DNA of 64,000 nt, taken from positions 4,719,001-4,783,000 of the forward strand of contig NZ_CP053021.1 of the NCBI RefSeq assembly GCF_013001025.1, in the 5' to 3' direction. The stretch's first letter is position 1. Every line of letters begins with the position of its first letter. The DNA is from Sphingobium yanoikuyae. Its GTDB lineage: Bacteria > Pseudomonadota > Alphaproteobacteria > Sphingomonadales > Sphingomonadaceae. Positions 1 through 8,726 of the stretch are shown piece by piece. The position numbers and the translations under genes are program-made. The notes below the pieces were generated by a model, which worked only from the letters and a program-made list of their open reading frames with translations, searched no databases and had not been told where the DNA came from.

Positions 1-1
1 C

Positions 2-91
2 GACGAGGATATCGTCACCCGCAATGCCGGTGGATCGATCGATCTGGGCACGCCCAGGACGCTCTGGATCGGCGTCACCGTGCGCGGTTGA
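2..91 (+). CDS. C-terminal fragment, possible TonB-dependent outer-membrane receptor
   Basis: An open frame enters from the left edge and ends at TGA 89-91, leaving 29 residues. The tail contains GTPRTLWIGVTVRG, which resembles the last beta-strand of TonB-dependent receptors, where a G-x-PR-T motif precedes the final strand. It ends in Gly rather than the usual aromatic residue, so the assignment is tentative. The fragment overlaps the proposed start of the next gene in another frame. The family cannot be confirmed without upstream sequence. Confidence 0.4.
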   Translation, partial: DEDIVTRNAGGSIDLGTPRTLWIGVTVRG

Positions 92-371
92 GCCGATTCC
101 CGTCGCGCAGTTTCTTGCCCTCGCCTGGCTGCTGCTGGCGAACCTGATGGCCTTCATGCTGTTCGGGTTCGACAAGCGCCGGGCCGTGCGGGGGATGGCG
201 CGAATCCGCGAGCGGACCTTGCTGCTCTGGGCGCTTGCAGGCGGGACGCCGGGTGCATTTGCCGCCCGCCACCTTTTTCGTCACAAGACGCGTAAACAGC
301 CTTTCACCCGGTGGCTATGGCTGATCGCCGCGGCGCAGGGGCTGGTTCTCGCCGGATGGGCGATGATCTGA
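24..371 (+). CDS. DUF1294 family small membrane protein
   Basis: The protein has 115 residues. From about residue 28 it matches the DUF1294 layout: a first membrane helix, then FGFDKRRA, a second hydrophobic segment with LAGGTPGAFAARHLFRHKTRKQPF, and a last membrane helix at the C-terminus. The DKRRA and RHKTRKQPF motifs are family hallmarks; the function of the family is unknown. The first 22 residues lie outside the conserved region and overlap the upstream reading frame. ATG 24 is the only ordinary start before the conserved helix, because the next ATG (147) would remove most of it. The frame is also open to the window edge, so the true start is uncertain. Confidence 0.75.
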   Translation: MPVDRSIWARPGRSGSASPCAVEPIPVAQFLALAWLLLANLMAFMLFGFDKRRAVRGMARIRERTLLLWALAGGTPGAFAARHLFRHKTRKQPFTRWLWLIAAAQGLVLAGWAMI

Positions 372-395
372 TTTTTCATCTGTCGGGGGAAGAAA

Positions 396-470
<75 letters not shown>

Positions 471-585
471 ACTCTATTTCGTCTCCGTCGCGCCGTGCGC
501 TTCGGAGGTCGCGCCTATGGCCGCCCCTGCGCGTCCTGTCAAGGCGGGTTGCAGCAGATAATGCATTTTGCTTATGCGCTTCGTC

Positions 586-726
586 ATGAGCGAGACCCAG
601 GACGAAAAGAAAGCCAGGCTGGCGCAGGCGCTGCGCGACAATTTGCGGCGGCGCAAGGCCCAGAGCCGCGATGTGGCGCGGGAAGGGGCTGAGCCCACCC
701 CCGCGCCGGAATCGTCCAAGGACTGA
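586..726 (+). CDS. small basic protein of unknown function
   Basis: This is a 46-residue frame, ATG 586 to TGA 726, beginning MSETQDEKKARLAQALRDNL and continuing RRRKAQSRD, with an acidic, proline-rich tail. The middle is a charged amphipathic helix dense in Arg, Lys and Ala, like the short RRRKAQ proteins common in alphaproteobacteria. No strong Shine-Dalgarno is seen. It is convergent with the aminopeptidase gene that ends at 733. It is judged coding from the start, the stop and the helix character, not from any known function. Confidence 0.5.
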   Translation: MSETQDEKKARLAQALRDNLRRRKAQSRDVAREGAEPTPAPESSKD

Positions 727-732
727 TTCGGG

Positions 733-2514
733 TCAGAGCGGCGCGCAGGCCGTCTGGAGCCAGGCCAGCGCCTCGCCTTCGAGCTGCGGGCCGACCACGG
801 CCAGCACCTGCGCATGATAGGCGTCGACCCACGCGCGCTCACCGGCATCCAGCAGGTCGGTGGCGATGGCGTTGCGGTCGATCGGCGCGAAGGTCAGTGT
901 CTCGAAACCCAGCATCGGCTTTTCGCCGCCGGCGATCGCCCGTTCCTCGACCAGCACCAGATTCTCGATGCGGATCCCATATTCGCCGGTCTTGTAATAG
1001 CCCGGCTCGTTCGAGAGGATCATGCCCGCCACCAGCGGCTCGTCGCCGCCGCCGAAGGTCGCGATCCGCTGCGGCCCTTCATGCACCGACAGGAAGCTGC
1101 CGACGCCATGGCCGGTGCCATGGGCATAATCCAGCCCTTGCGCCCAGAGATATTGGCGCGCCAGCACGTCGAGCTGGCCGCCGCGCGTGCCGACCGGGAA
1201 GACCGCGCGGGCCAGCGCGATATGACCCTTCAGCACCAGGGTGAAGCGCTGCTTCATCTCTTCGCTAGGGCTGCCGATGGCGATGGTGCGGGTGACGTCG
1301 GTGGTGCCGTCGCGATACTGGCCGCCCGAATCGACCAGATAGAAGCTGCCGGTTTCGATCGGCCGGTTGGTCTTTTCCTCGACGCGATAATGGACGACCG
1401 CGCCATTGGGACCGGCGCCGCTGATCGTGTCGAAGGACAGATCCTCCAGCAGGCCGGTATCCTTGCGGAACGCCTCCAGCCGGTCCGAGGCGGAGAGTTC
1501 GGTCAGGCCGCCCTTGGGCGCTTCCACCGCGATCCAGTGGAGGAAGCGGCTCAGGGCTGCGCCATCGCGCGCCTGCGCCGCCTTGTGGCCGGCAATCTCG
1601 GTGTCGTTCTTGATCGCCTTGGGCAGCACGGCGGGGTCGCGCAGGCTGAGTATCTGGGCGCCGCCGGCGTCGAGCGCCTCGAAGATGGCGGCAACGGCCC
1701 GCTCGGGGTCGGCGACGACGGTCTTGCCCTTGAGGTCGGCGAGCGCATCGGCAAAGGCGGCGCGGTCATGGATGCGCACCGCATTGCCCAGATGCTTGGC
1801 AACCGCCTCGTCCATCTTCTCCGGCGCAACATAGAGGTCGGCGGTCGCATCGGCATGGACGATGGCATAGGCCAGCGCGACCGGGGTGCGCTCGACATCC
1901 TTGCCGCGGATGTTGAAGGCCCAGGCGATCGAATCGAGCGCGGAGAGAACGGCGGCATCCGCCTTCTTCGACACCAGCCAGTCGGCGATGTCGGCGCGTT
2001 TCTCGGCCGCATTCTTGCCGGCATAGCGATCCTCATGGACCACCAGCTTGGCGTCGCTGGGCGCCGGGCGATCGGGCCAGACGGCATCGACCGGATTGGT
2101 GTCGACCGCCACCAGCTCCGCGCCCTTCTGGGCCAGCGCTTCGGTGGCCTGCTTCACCCAGGCGCGGGTGTGCAGCCAGGAATCATAGCCGATGCGCGCG
2201 CCTTCGATCGCGTGGTCCTTCAACCAGGCGGCAATCGAAGTCTGCGGTACGCTTTCATATTGCCAATGGGCGCCATCCACCTGCTCGCGCACCTGCAGCG
2301 TGTAGCGACCGTCGACGAAGATCGCGGCCTCCTCCGGCAGGACCACGGCGCTGCCGGCCGAACCCTGGAAACCGGTCAGCCAGGCGAGCCGCTGAGCATA
2401 GGCGCCGACATATTCGCTCATATGCTCGTCGGTCAGGGGGACCACGAAACCATCGAGCTTCTGGCGTACCAGCTGGGCGCGCAGGGCCTTCAGGCGATCT
2501 TCATAACTGGACAT
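733..2514 (-). CDS. Xaa-Pro aminopeptidase (M24B, aminopeptidase P family)
   Basis: The protein has 593 residues, the long three-domain form of aminopeptidase P that removes the N-terminal residue preceding proline. Two creatinase-like N-terminal domains (about 1-300) are followed by a pita-bread catalytic domain. The five metal ligands can be placed at D395 and D406 (VDSGGQYRDGTTDVT), H469 (HGTGHGVG), E503 (NEPGYY) and E517 (IRIEN). There is no signal peptide, so it is cytosolic. It is transcribed divergently from ptrB across 110 bp that must hold both promoters. Pairing with an oligopeptidase suggests shared peptide turnover. The start MSSYEDRL is typical for the family. Confidence 0.93.
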   Translation of the reverse strand: MSSYEDRLKALRAQLVRQKLDGFVVPLTDEHMSEYVGAYAQRLAWLTGFQGSAGSAVVLPEEAAIFVDGRYTLQVREQVDGAHWQYESVPQTSIAAWLKDHAIEGARIGYDSWLHTRAWVKQATEALAQKGAELVAVDTNPVDAVWPDRPAPSDAKLVVHEDRYAGKNAAEKRADIADWLVSKKADAAVLSALDSIAWAFNIRGKDVERTPVALAYAIVHADATADLYVAPEKMDEAVAKHLGNAVRIHDRAAFADALADLKGKTVVADPERAVAAIFEALDAGGAQILSLRDPAVLPKAIKNDTEIAGHKAAQARDGAALSRFLHWIAVEAPKGGLTELSASDRLEAFRKDTGLLEDLSFDTISGAGPNGAVVHYRVEEKTNRPIETGSFYLVDSGGQYRDGTTDVTRTIAIGSPSEEMKQRFTLVLKGHIALARAVFPVGTRGGQLDVLARQYLWAQGLDYAHGTGHGVGSFLSVHEGPQRIATFGGGDEPLVAGMILSNEPGYYKTGEYGIRIENLVLVEERAIAGGEKPMLGFETLTFAPIDRNAIATDLLDAGERAWVDAYHAQVLAVVGPQLEGEALAWLQTACAPL

Positions 2515-2624
2515 CGAACTTCCCTTGGATCATTCCGGCCTCTTGCGTTGGCCATAATGCCGACAACATAGAGGGGCCGGCGCGCTTATTCCAGCGCAGC
2601 CCCCGTCTGGACCATGGATAGTTA

Positions 2625-4697
2625 ATGACCGATCAAATGCAGCCGCCCCTGTCCCCGCCGATCGCCGAACGTCGCCCGCACAGTTTCGCGCATCATGGCA
2701 TCACGGTGGACGATCCTTACGCATGGCTGCGCGACCCCGGCTATCCCGACGTGAAGGACAAGGATGTGCTGGCCTATCTGGAGGCCGAGAACGCCTGGTT
2801 CGAGGGTGCGATGGCGCCGCACAAGCCGCTGCTCGACACGCTGTTCCACGAGATGAAGGGGCGCATCAAGGAAGATGACCAGTCGGTTCCGCAGAAGGAT
2901 GGCGACTATATCTACTGGCGCGCGTTCGAGACCGGGGCGCAATATCGCAAATGGTATCGCAAGCCCGCAGCAGGCGGTGACGACCAGCTGATCCTGGACG
3001 AACCGGCACTGGCACAGGGCCATGACTATTTCCGGTTGGGTGCCATGTCGGTCAGCCCGGACGGCCGCTATCTGGCCTACGCCATCGACACCAATGGCTC
3101 CGAACGGTTCGAGGCGCGGATCAAGGATCTCTTTTCTGGCGAGATATTGCCCGAAGTCATTCCCGACACATTGTCGTCGCTGGTGTGGACCAGCGATTCA
3201 AAGGGGCTGCTCTATGGCCTCGCCAACGAGAATTGGCGGACCGACAATGCGCGGCTGCACTGGCTGGGCCAGAGCGTCGAGAGCGATGTCGAGCTGTTCC
3301 ATGAGGATGATGAGGGCTTCCGCGTCTCGATCGGCCTCACCTCATCGGAAAAATGGATCGTCATCGCGACCGGCGACCATGTCACCAGCGAAGCCTGGCT
3401 GATCCCGGCCGACAATCCGACCGCGACGCCGCTGCTTGTTTCCGCGCGCAAGGCCGGCCGCGAATATGATGTCGATGAGCATGAGGGCACGCTCTACATC
3501 AAGACCAACGACACCCATCCCAATTTCCGGCTGGTGAAGGCATCGCTCGACGCGCCCGACCAGTGGGATGAAGTGATCGGCGCCGACGCCCATTTCTACC
3601 TGACCGATTTCACCCTGTTCAAGACCTTCTACGTCACCGAAGGGCGGCAGGACGGGCTCGACCAGATCGAACTGCGCGATTATGCGACCCATGCGGCAAA
3701 GCGCATTCCGTTCCCGGAAGCCAGCTATTCGGCGAGTCTCGACGACAATCCCGAATATGAGGTGACGAAGCTGCGCATCGGCTATGAATCGATGGTCACG
3801 CCCGACACCATCTATGATTATCATCTGGCAACGGGTGAGCTGGAGATACTCAAGGTCCAGGAAATTCCCTCGGGCTATGACGCCAGCCGCTATGCCACCG
3901 AGCGGCTGATGATCCCGGCGCGCGACGGCACGCAGATTCCGGTGTCGATCGTCTATCCCGCCGACTTCCCCCGTGACGGCAGCGCGCCGCTGCACCTTTA
4001 TGGCTATGGCGCCTATGGTCTGGCGATGGAGCCGGGTTTCTCGACCAGCCGCCTGTCGCTGCTCGATCGCGGCTTTGCCTTTGCCATCGCCCATATTCGC
4101 GGCGGCGACGATATGGGCCAGCAATGGTATCTGGATGGCAAGCTCGACAAGCGCACCAACACCTTCACCGATTTCGTCGATGTCGCGAAGGGGCTGATCG
4201 ATCTTGGCTATTCGGCCAAGGGCAGGATCAGCATTTCGGGCGGATCGGCCGGCGGCGAACTGATGGGCGCGGTCATCAACAGCGATCCCGACCTGTGGGG
4301 CGCGGTGGTGGCACATGTGCCGTTCGTCGACGTGCTCAACACCATGCTGGACGAAACGCTGCCACTGACGCCGGGCGAATGGCCCGAATGGGGCAATCCG
4401 ATCGAGGATGAGGCCGCATTCCGCACCATCCAGTCCTATGACCCTTACACCCATGTCACCGCGCAGGATTATCCGCCGCTGATGGTGACCGCCGGGCTCA
4501 ACGATCCGCGCGTCACCTATTGGGAGCCGGCGAAGTGGGTGGCGAAGCTGCGCGCCACCAAGACCGACAAGAATATCCTGCTGCTCAAGACCAATATGGG
4601 CGCAGGCCATGGCGGCAAGTCGGGCCGGTTCGAGAGCCTGCACGAGACCGCCGAGGAATTTGCGTTCATCCTATGGCAGCTGGGAGTGGAAGGCTGA
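2625..4697 (+). CDS. ptrB: oligopeptidase B (S9A serine peptidase)
   Basis: The protein has 690 residues with the prolyl-oligopeptidase layout: a short N-terminal stretch (HGITVDDPYAWLRD), a seven-bladed beta-propeller to about residue 410, then an alpha/beta-hydrolase domain. The catalytic triad is visible as S541 in GGSAGG, D627 in GLNDPRV and H662 in GAGHGG. The length and the N-terminal motif fit oligopeptidase B, which cuts short peptides after basic residues in the cytosol. The stop overlaps the start of the thioesterase gene (TGATG), so the two are probably co-transcribed. Confidence 0.92.
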   Translation: MTDQMQPPLSPPIAERRPHSFAHHGITVDDPYAWLRDPGYPDVKDKDVLAYLEAENAWFEGAMAPHKPLLDTLFHEMKGRIKEDDQSVPQKDGDYIYWRAFETGAQYRKWYRKPAAGGDDQLILDEPALAQGHDYFRLGAMSVSPDGRYLAYAIDTNGSERFEARIKDLFSGEILPEVIPDTLSSLVWTSDSKGLLYGLANENWRTDNARLHWLGQSVESDVELFHEDDEGFRVSIGLTSSEKWIVIATGDHVTSEAWLIPADNPTATPLLVSARKAGREYDVDEHEGTLYIKTNDTHPNFRLVKASLDAPDQWDEVIGADAHFYLTDFTLFKTFYVTEGRQDGLDQIELRDYATHAAKRIPFPEASYSASLDDNPEYEVTKLRIGYESMVTPDTIYDYHLATGELEILKVQEIPSGYDASRYATERLMIPARDGTQIPVSIVYPADFPRDGSAPLHLYGYGAYGLAMEPGFSTSRLSLLDRGFAFAIAHIRGGDDMGQQWYLDGKLDKRTNTFTDFVDVAKGLIDLGYSAKGRISISGGSAGGELMGAVINSDPDLWGAVVAHVPFVDVLNTMLDETLPLTPGEWPEWGNPIEDEAAFRTIQSYDPYTHVTAQDYPPLMVTAGLNDPRVTYWEPAKWVAKLRATKTDKNILLLKTNMGAGHGGKSGRFESLHETAEEFAFILWQLGVEG

Positions 4698-5095
4698 TGG
4701 CGTCGAGCTTCACCAAGCAGTTCACCGCACGGCCCGAGCATATCGATGTGCTGGGCCATGTGAACAACGCGGTGTGGGTGCAGTGGATGGAGCAATTGTC
4801 GGTCGAACATTGGATGACCGATGCCGATCCGGCCCATGTCGACGCCTATATCTGGGTCGTGACCCGGCATGAGGTCGATTATCGCGGTAACGTGACCGAG
4901 GGCGATGTCGTGTCGGGCCGCACCTGGATTCCGGAAGGACCGCGCGGCGCGCGGTTCGACCGGCTGATCGAGTTCACCGGGCCGGACGGCAAGGTGAAGG
5001 TGTCGGCCAAATCCACCTGGGCGATGATCGACAAGGAAAGCGGCCGATTGATGCGGGTGCCGGCCGAAGTCGCCGCCAACTTCATCGAGGGCTGA
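4697..5095 (+). CDS. acyl-CoA thioesterase (4HBT / YbgC-FcbC type hotdog fold)
   Basis: The protein has 132 residues. ATG 4697 overlaps the ptrB stop and gives the start MASSFTKQFTARPEHIDVLG. The segment HIDVLGHVNNAVWVQWMEQ contains the conserved D-x-x-GHVNN active-site region of 4-hydroxybenzoyl-CoA-type thioesterases, and the length is right for a single hotdog domain. It likely hydrolyses acyl-CoA thioesters; the substrate cannot be read from sequence. It ends 12 bp before the convergent btuF stop, with no terminator visible between them. Confidence 0.88.
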   Translation: MASSFTKQFTARPEHIDVLGHVNNAVWVQWMEQLSVEHWMTDADPAHVDAYIWVVTRHEVDYRGNVTEGDVVSGRTWIPEGPRGARFDRLIEFTGPDGKVKVSAKSTWAMIDKESGRLMRVPAEVAANFIEG

Positions 5096-5107
5096 GCCGG
5101 CCCAGCT

Positions 5108-5968
5108 TCAGCGGGCGCTGACGGCCTGGGAGAGGGCGCGTGCCGCCTGCACATAGGCCGGTCCGCCGCACACGGTCCAGGCCTGGGGCAGGCTGATGCG
5201 CGCTATGTCGCGCAGCACCGGATGATGCAGCATTTCGGTGCCCTGGTCGGTGATGCGGTCGGTGGCGCTCTCGACGATCAGATAGTCGGGCCGGGCGGCG
5301 ACCATCTCCTCCAAGCTGACCTGCGCGATCGCCGGCTTGCCAAGGTCGGCGGCCAGGTTGCGCAGGCCGGCCCGCGTCATCAGGTCGTCGACCAGCGTGC
5401 CGGTGTCGGTCATGTAGCCGCGCCGCTGATAATAGGCCGCGACTTTGGGCTTCGGCGCGCGGGGCAGGGCGGCGAGTTCCCGGTCCATCCGCGCGATCAT
5501 CGCTTCGCCGCGGTCGGCATGGCCGATCGCCTGCGCCACGGTGCGGATCGACGCGACGATATCGGCATAGCTGTCCGCGCTTTTCAGATCGACGGCGGGA
5601 TAATGCTGGGCCTTGAGGATCGCGATCGCCGGATTGCGCCGCGCCGGCATGCCGATCACCAGATCGGGATTGGTCGCCAAAATCTGTTCGGCCGATCCGT
5701 CGAGGATGGGCAGGCCCTTCGTTACGGCCGCCACCGCCGACATCTGCCGATCGGCGGCATTATGGGTCAGGCCGGCAATCTGGTCGCGATCGGCCAGCGC
5801 GACCAGCAACTGGTCGGCGCACAGGTTGAGCGACACGATCCGTTGCGGACGCTTGCCTGCACTGGCAGGCTGGCGCGCGGTGGCCGCCCATAATGTGGCA
5901 CCGCCGACCAGGGCGATCACCAGGGCGATCATCCCCTTGCCGGGGCCGATGGGGGCAAATATCCGCAT
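5108..5968 (-). CDS. btuF: periplasmic cobalamin-binding protein, BtuF-like
   Basis: The protein has 286 residues and an N-terminal membrane or signal segment (about residues 8-25). It then has the helical-backbone metal/corrinoid receptor fold: RIVSLNLCADQLLVALAD, then GLPILDGSAEQILATNPDLVIG, and a later EEMVAARPDYLIVES. Related proteins bind corrinoids or ferri-siderophores for an ABC importer. Start 5968 is chosen because AGGGAGG lies just upstream; a longer frame to 6004 is open but unsupported. It faces the cobalamin riboswitch and btuB, which makes B12 the likely ligand. No BtuC or BtuD gene is in the window. Confidence 0.82.
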   Translation of the reverse strand: MRIFAPIGPGKGMIALVIALVGGATLWAATARQPASAGKRPQRIVSLNLCADQLLVALADRDQIAGLTHNAADRQMSAVAAVTKGLPILDGSAEQILATNPDLVIGMPARRNPAIAILKAQHYPAVDLKSADSYADIVASIRTVAQAIGHADRGEAMIARMDRELAALPRAPKPKVAAYYQRRGYMTDTGTLVDDLMTRAGLRNLAADLGKPAIAQVSLEEMVAARPDYLIVESATDRITDQGTEMLHHPVLRDIARISLPQAWTVCGGPAYVQAARALSQAVSAR

Positions 5969-6044
5969 GGCCACCTCCCTTAGCCGGCGCGCTCCGCCAG
6001 GCAAGGAAGATTGACGCTCCAGTCGGGCTCGCCTATCGCCCGGA

Positions 6045-6212
6045 CTGCGACAGGTTCCCCGGCAACGGGGATGAAAAGGGAATGGGGTTCAAGACCCCGG
6101 CTGCCCCTGCAACTGTGAGCGGCGAGCCTTTGTGCCACATGCCATTGGGACCACAAGGTTCTGAGAAGGCGGCATGAATCAGCGATGACCCGCGAGCCAG
6201 GAGACCTGCCGG
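6045..6212 (+). promoter_or_regulatory. cobalamin (adenosylcobalamin) riboswitch
   Basis: This region carries the conserved blocks of the cobalamin aptamer in order: AGGTTCCCCGG..ACGGGGATGAAAAGGGAA, then GGCTGCCCCTGCAACTGTGAGCGGCGAGCC, then a GCCAT...GGCGGC region, and finally the B12 box AGCCAGGAGACCTGCC at 6195-6210. The ends AGGT and ACCT can pair as P1. It lies about 150 bp upstream of the btuB start and should lower btuB-cob expression when B12 is plentiful. It is on the strand opposite btuF, so it does not control that gene. Confidence 0.95.
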
Positions 6213-6363
6213 TCGCGGTCGTCCTTCGCGCGGACAGGGTGTGCCGAGCGGACGGGGGTGAACCCGCGTGGCGACAGGTGGACCGCAAATTGCGGGGACC
6301 ATGTCGCGCCCGGCCGGGCACCGATATCGTCCCTGGGATGCGGTCCCTCGTCCGGGGGCTTAT

Positions 6364-8319
6364 GTGTTCAAATATCTGACTTTCTGTTCTTTCCTTCTCT
6401 CCACCACCGCTTTCGCCGAAGACGCGCAGCAGGCGCCACCGCCCGATGCCGCCGCCGATGCCGGGGCATCCTCTATCCTCGTCACCGCGACCCGCCTCGC
6501 CACGCCGGTGGATCAGGTGCCGGCCTCCGTCACCGTGCTCGACAAGGCAGCGATCGACCGGGCGCAGGATCTGGGCGTCACCGAATTGCTGCTGCGCACG
6601 CCCGGTGTCAGCATCTCGCGCAATGGCGGCTATGGCACGGCGACGTCGCTGCGCATTCGTGGCGCCGAGTCCGACCAGACCGTAGTGGTCATCGACGGGG
6701 TGAAGCTTAACGATCCCTCTTCGGCCGGTGGCGGCTATAATTTCGCCAATCTGCTGGTCGGTGACGCCTCGCGTATAGAAGTGCTGCGCGGCCCGCAGTC
6801 GACCCTGTGGGGCAGCCAGGCGATCGGCGGCGTCGTCAATGTCGTCACCGCCATGCCCGAAAAGGCGCTGGAGGGGAGCTTCGATATCGAGGCGGGGTCG
6901 CGTGACACGGTCAGTGCCCGTGCGGCGTTGGGCGGGAAGACCGGCCCGGTCAGCTGGCGGATCGGCGGCCAGAGCTTCACCACCGAGGGTATTTCCGCGA
7001 TCAGCCCGGCCTTTGGCGGCAAGGAGAAGGACGGCTATACCAATCGCAGCGTCACCGGCCGGGTCGAGGTGGCTCTGGCGGACGGGATCAGCGCGGACCT
7101 GCGCGGCTATTATTCCGACGGCCAGGTCGATTTCGACGCCACCAGCGCGGACAGCCCGGCCTATGGCACCAATCGCGAATTTGTCGGCTATGCCGGCCTT
7201 AACGTCGCGCTGCTCGACGGCCGGTTCCGCAACCGTTTCGGCTATGGCTATACCGATACTGATCGCGACAATTATGATCCGCGCAACCCGCGCAAGCAGA
7301 CCTTCGACGCGGCGGGGCGCAACCAGCGGCTGGAATATCAGGGCAGCTTCGCGATCGCCGACGGCTGGACCGCGCTGTTCGGGGTGGAGAATGAGAATAG
7401 CCGCTTCCGCAGCGTGTCGCCTTCGGCGTCGCTTTCGGTGCCGATTCCCGATCCGGCCCGCGGCAAGGCGGAGATCACCAGCGTCTATGGACAGCTCAAT
7501 GCCCAGCCGATCACGGGCCTGACCCTGACCGGCGGGCTGCGCTATGACGATCATGATCGCTATGGCGGCCGCACCCTCTTTTCTGCCGGTGGCGTCTGGG
7601 CGTTGCCGACCGGGACGGTGCTGCGCGCCAGCTATGGCGAGGGATTCAAGGCGCCGACCCTCTATCAGCTCTTTTCCGAATATGGGAACCAGGCGCTCGA
7701 TCCCGAACGCGCCCATGGCTGGGAAGCGGGCGCGGAGCAGCGCTTCCTTGGCGAGAAACTGCGGCTGGGCGCGACCTGGTTCGACCGGACCACGACCGAC
7801 CAGATCATCTATAATAGCTGTTCCTCCAGTTCGACCGATCCGCTCTGCTTCACGCCCGGCACCACCACCCGCCGCTATGGCTATTATCTCAATGTCGCGC
7901 GCGCCAAGGCGCATGGGATAGAGGCGCAGGCGGCGGTCGAGCCGGTCAAGGGGCTGACCATTGACGGCAATTATAGCTGGACCGTGGCGGAGGATCGTTC
8001 GGACGGCACCGCGAACGAAGGCAATTGGCTGCCGCGCCGGCCGCGCAACAGCGCCAATGGTTCGATCAGCTATGCCTGGCCCTTCGGCCTCACCACCGGC
8101 GCGGCGTTGCGCTGGTCCGGCCACAGCTATGACAATGCGGTCAACACGACGCGGCTGGACGATTATACGCTGGTCGACCTGCGCGCCGAATATGCGTTCA
8201 CCCCGGCGTTGCGCCTATTCGCCCGCGTCGAAAATCTCTTCGACGAGAATTATATGACGGCCTATCGCTATGGCACGCTCGGCCGCAGCATCTATGCCGG
8301 CTTCCGGGGGCGTTTCTGA
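6364..8319 (+). CDS. btuB: TonB-dependent vitamin B12 receptor
   Basis: The protein has 651 residues from GTG 6364. That start gives a clean signal peptide (FKYLTFCSFLLSTTAFA, cut before EDAQQ); ATG 6301 is in frame but would put 21 extra residues in front of it. After the signal come the TonB-box-like ILVTATR, a plug domain (SVTVLDKAAIDRAQDLGVTE, LRGPQSTLWGSQAIGGVVNV) and a 22-strand barrel ending AGFRGRF with a terminal Phe. The riboswitch upstream and cobalamin genes downstream identify the substrate as corrinoids. Its stop overlaps the DUF1636 start. Confidence 0.93.
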   Translation: MFKYLTFCSFLLSTTAFAEDAQQAPPPDAAADAGASSILVTATRLATPVDQVPASVTVLDKAAIDRAQDLGVTELLLRTPGVSISRNGGYGTATSLRIRGAESDQTVVVIDGVKLNDPSSAGGGYNFANLLVGDASRIEVLRGPQSTLWGSQAIGGVVNVVTAMPEKALEGSFDIEAGSRDTVSARAALGGKTGPVSWRIGGQSFTTEGISAISPAFGGKEKDGYTNRSVTGRVEVALADGISADLRGYYSDGQVDFDATSADSPAYGTNREFVGYAGLNVALLDGRFRNRFGYGYTDTDRDNYDPRNPRKQTFDAAGRNQRLEYQGSFAIADGWTALFGVENENSRFRSVSPSASLSVPIPDPARGKAEITSVYGQLNAQPITGLTLTGGLRYDDHDRYGGRTLFSAGGVWALPTGTVLRASYGEGFKAPTLYQLFSEYGNQALDPERAHGWEAGAEQRFLGEKLRLGATWFDRTTTDQIIYNSCSSSSTDPLCFTPGTTTRRYGYYLNVARAKAHGIEAQAAVEPVKGLTIDGNYSWTVAEDRSDGTANEGNWLPRRPRNSANGSISYAWPFGLTTGAALRWSGHSYDNAVNTTRLDDYTLVDLRAEYAFTPALRLFARVENLFDENYMTAYRYGTLGRSIYAGFRGRF

Positions 8320-8726
8320 TGCTGCGCCCCGTCGAACCCGGCCCCGCCATTGTCACCTGTAATACCTGCCGTCATTCGGCGACGATGCGGGAGGATGCGG
8401 AGGGCGTGCGTGGCGGGGCCCGGCTGGCGGAGGCGCTGCGCAGCGTGCAGGCCTCCGACCCGCGCTATGCCACCGTCGCGGTGCAGGACATGTCCTGCCT
8501 GTTCGCCTGCCAGGATCATTGCACCGTCCATCTGCGCGCGCCGGGCAAGGTCGGCTATGTCATGGGGCGGTTCACCCCGGATGCCGATGCGGCGCGCGCG
8601 ATCCTCGATTATGCCATTGCCTATGCCGCCAGCGAGCATGGCCGCGTCGCCTTTCGCGAATGGCCCGAAGGCGTGAAGGGCCATTTCATCACCCGTACCC
8701 CGCCGGAAGGATTTGTCGTCGAATGA
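8319..8726 (+). CDS. DUF1636 predicted metal-binding protein
   Basis: The protein has 135 residues. It has Cys pairs near the N-terminus (C14-N-T-C17) and in the middle (C60, C64 and C68 in SCLFACQDHC), the DUF1636 pattern. This resembles a thioredoxin-like 2Fe-2S ferredoxin with a CxxC...CxxxC set. The function is not established; the family often sits in cobalamin gene clusters. It overlaps btuB (TGATG) and cobT (ATGA), so it is firmly inside the operon. A role in corrinoid reduction or cobalt handling is an inference from context. Confidence 0.9.
   Translation: MLRPVEPGPAIVTCNTCRHSATMREDAEGVRGGARLAEALRSVQASDPRYATVAVQDMSCLFACQDHCTVHLRAPGKVGYVMGRFTPDADAARAILDYAIAYAASEHGRVAFREWPEGVKGHFITRTPPEGFVVE

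Noticed and set aside
814..2571. 585-codon open frame on the + strand opposite the aminopeptidase gene
   Set aside because: It is an antisense shadow of a clear M24B enzyme. Its translation is low-complexity and Arg/Gly/Asp-rich, without domain motifs.
5980..8124. 714-codon frame on the - strand across riboswitch and btuB
   Set aside because: It covers the cobalamin riboswitch and runs opposite to an unmistakable TonB-dependent receptor. The composition is typical of high-GC antisense frames.
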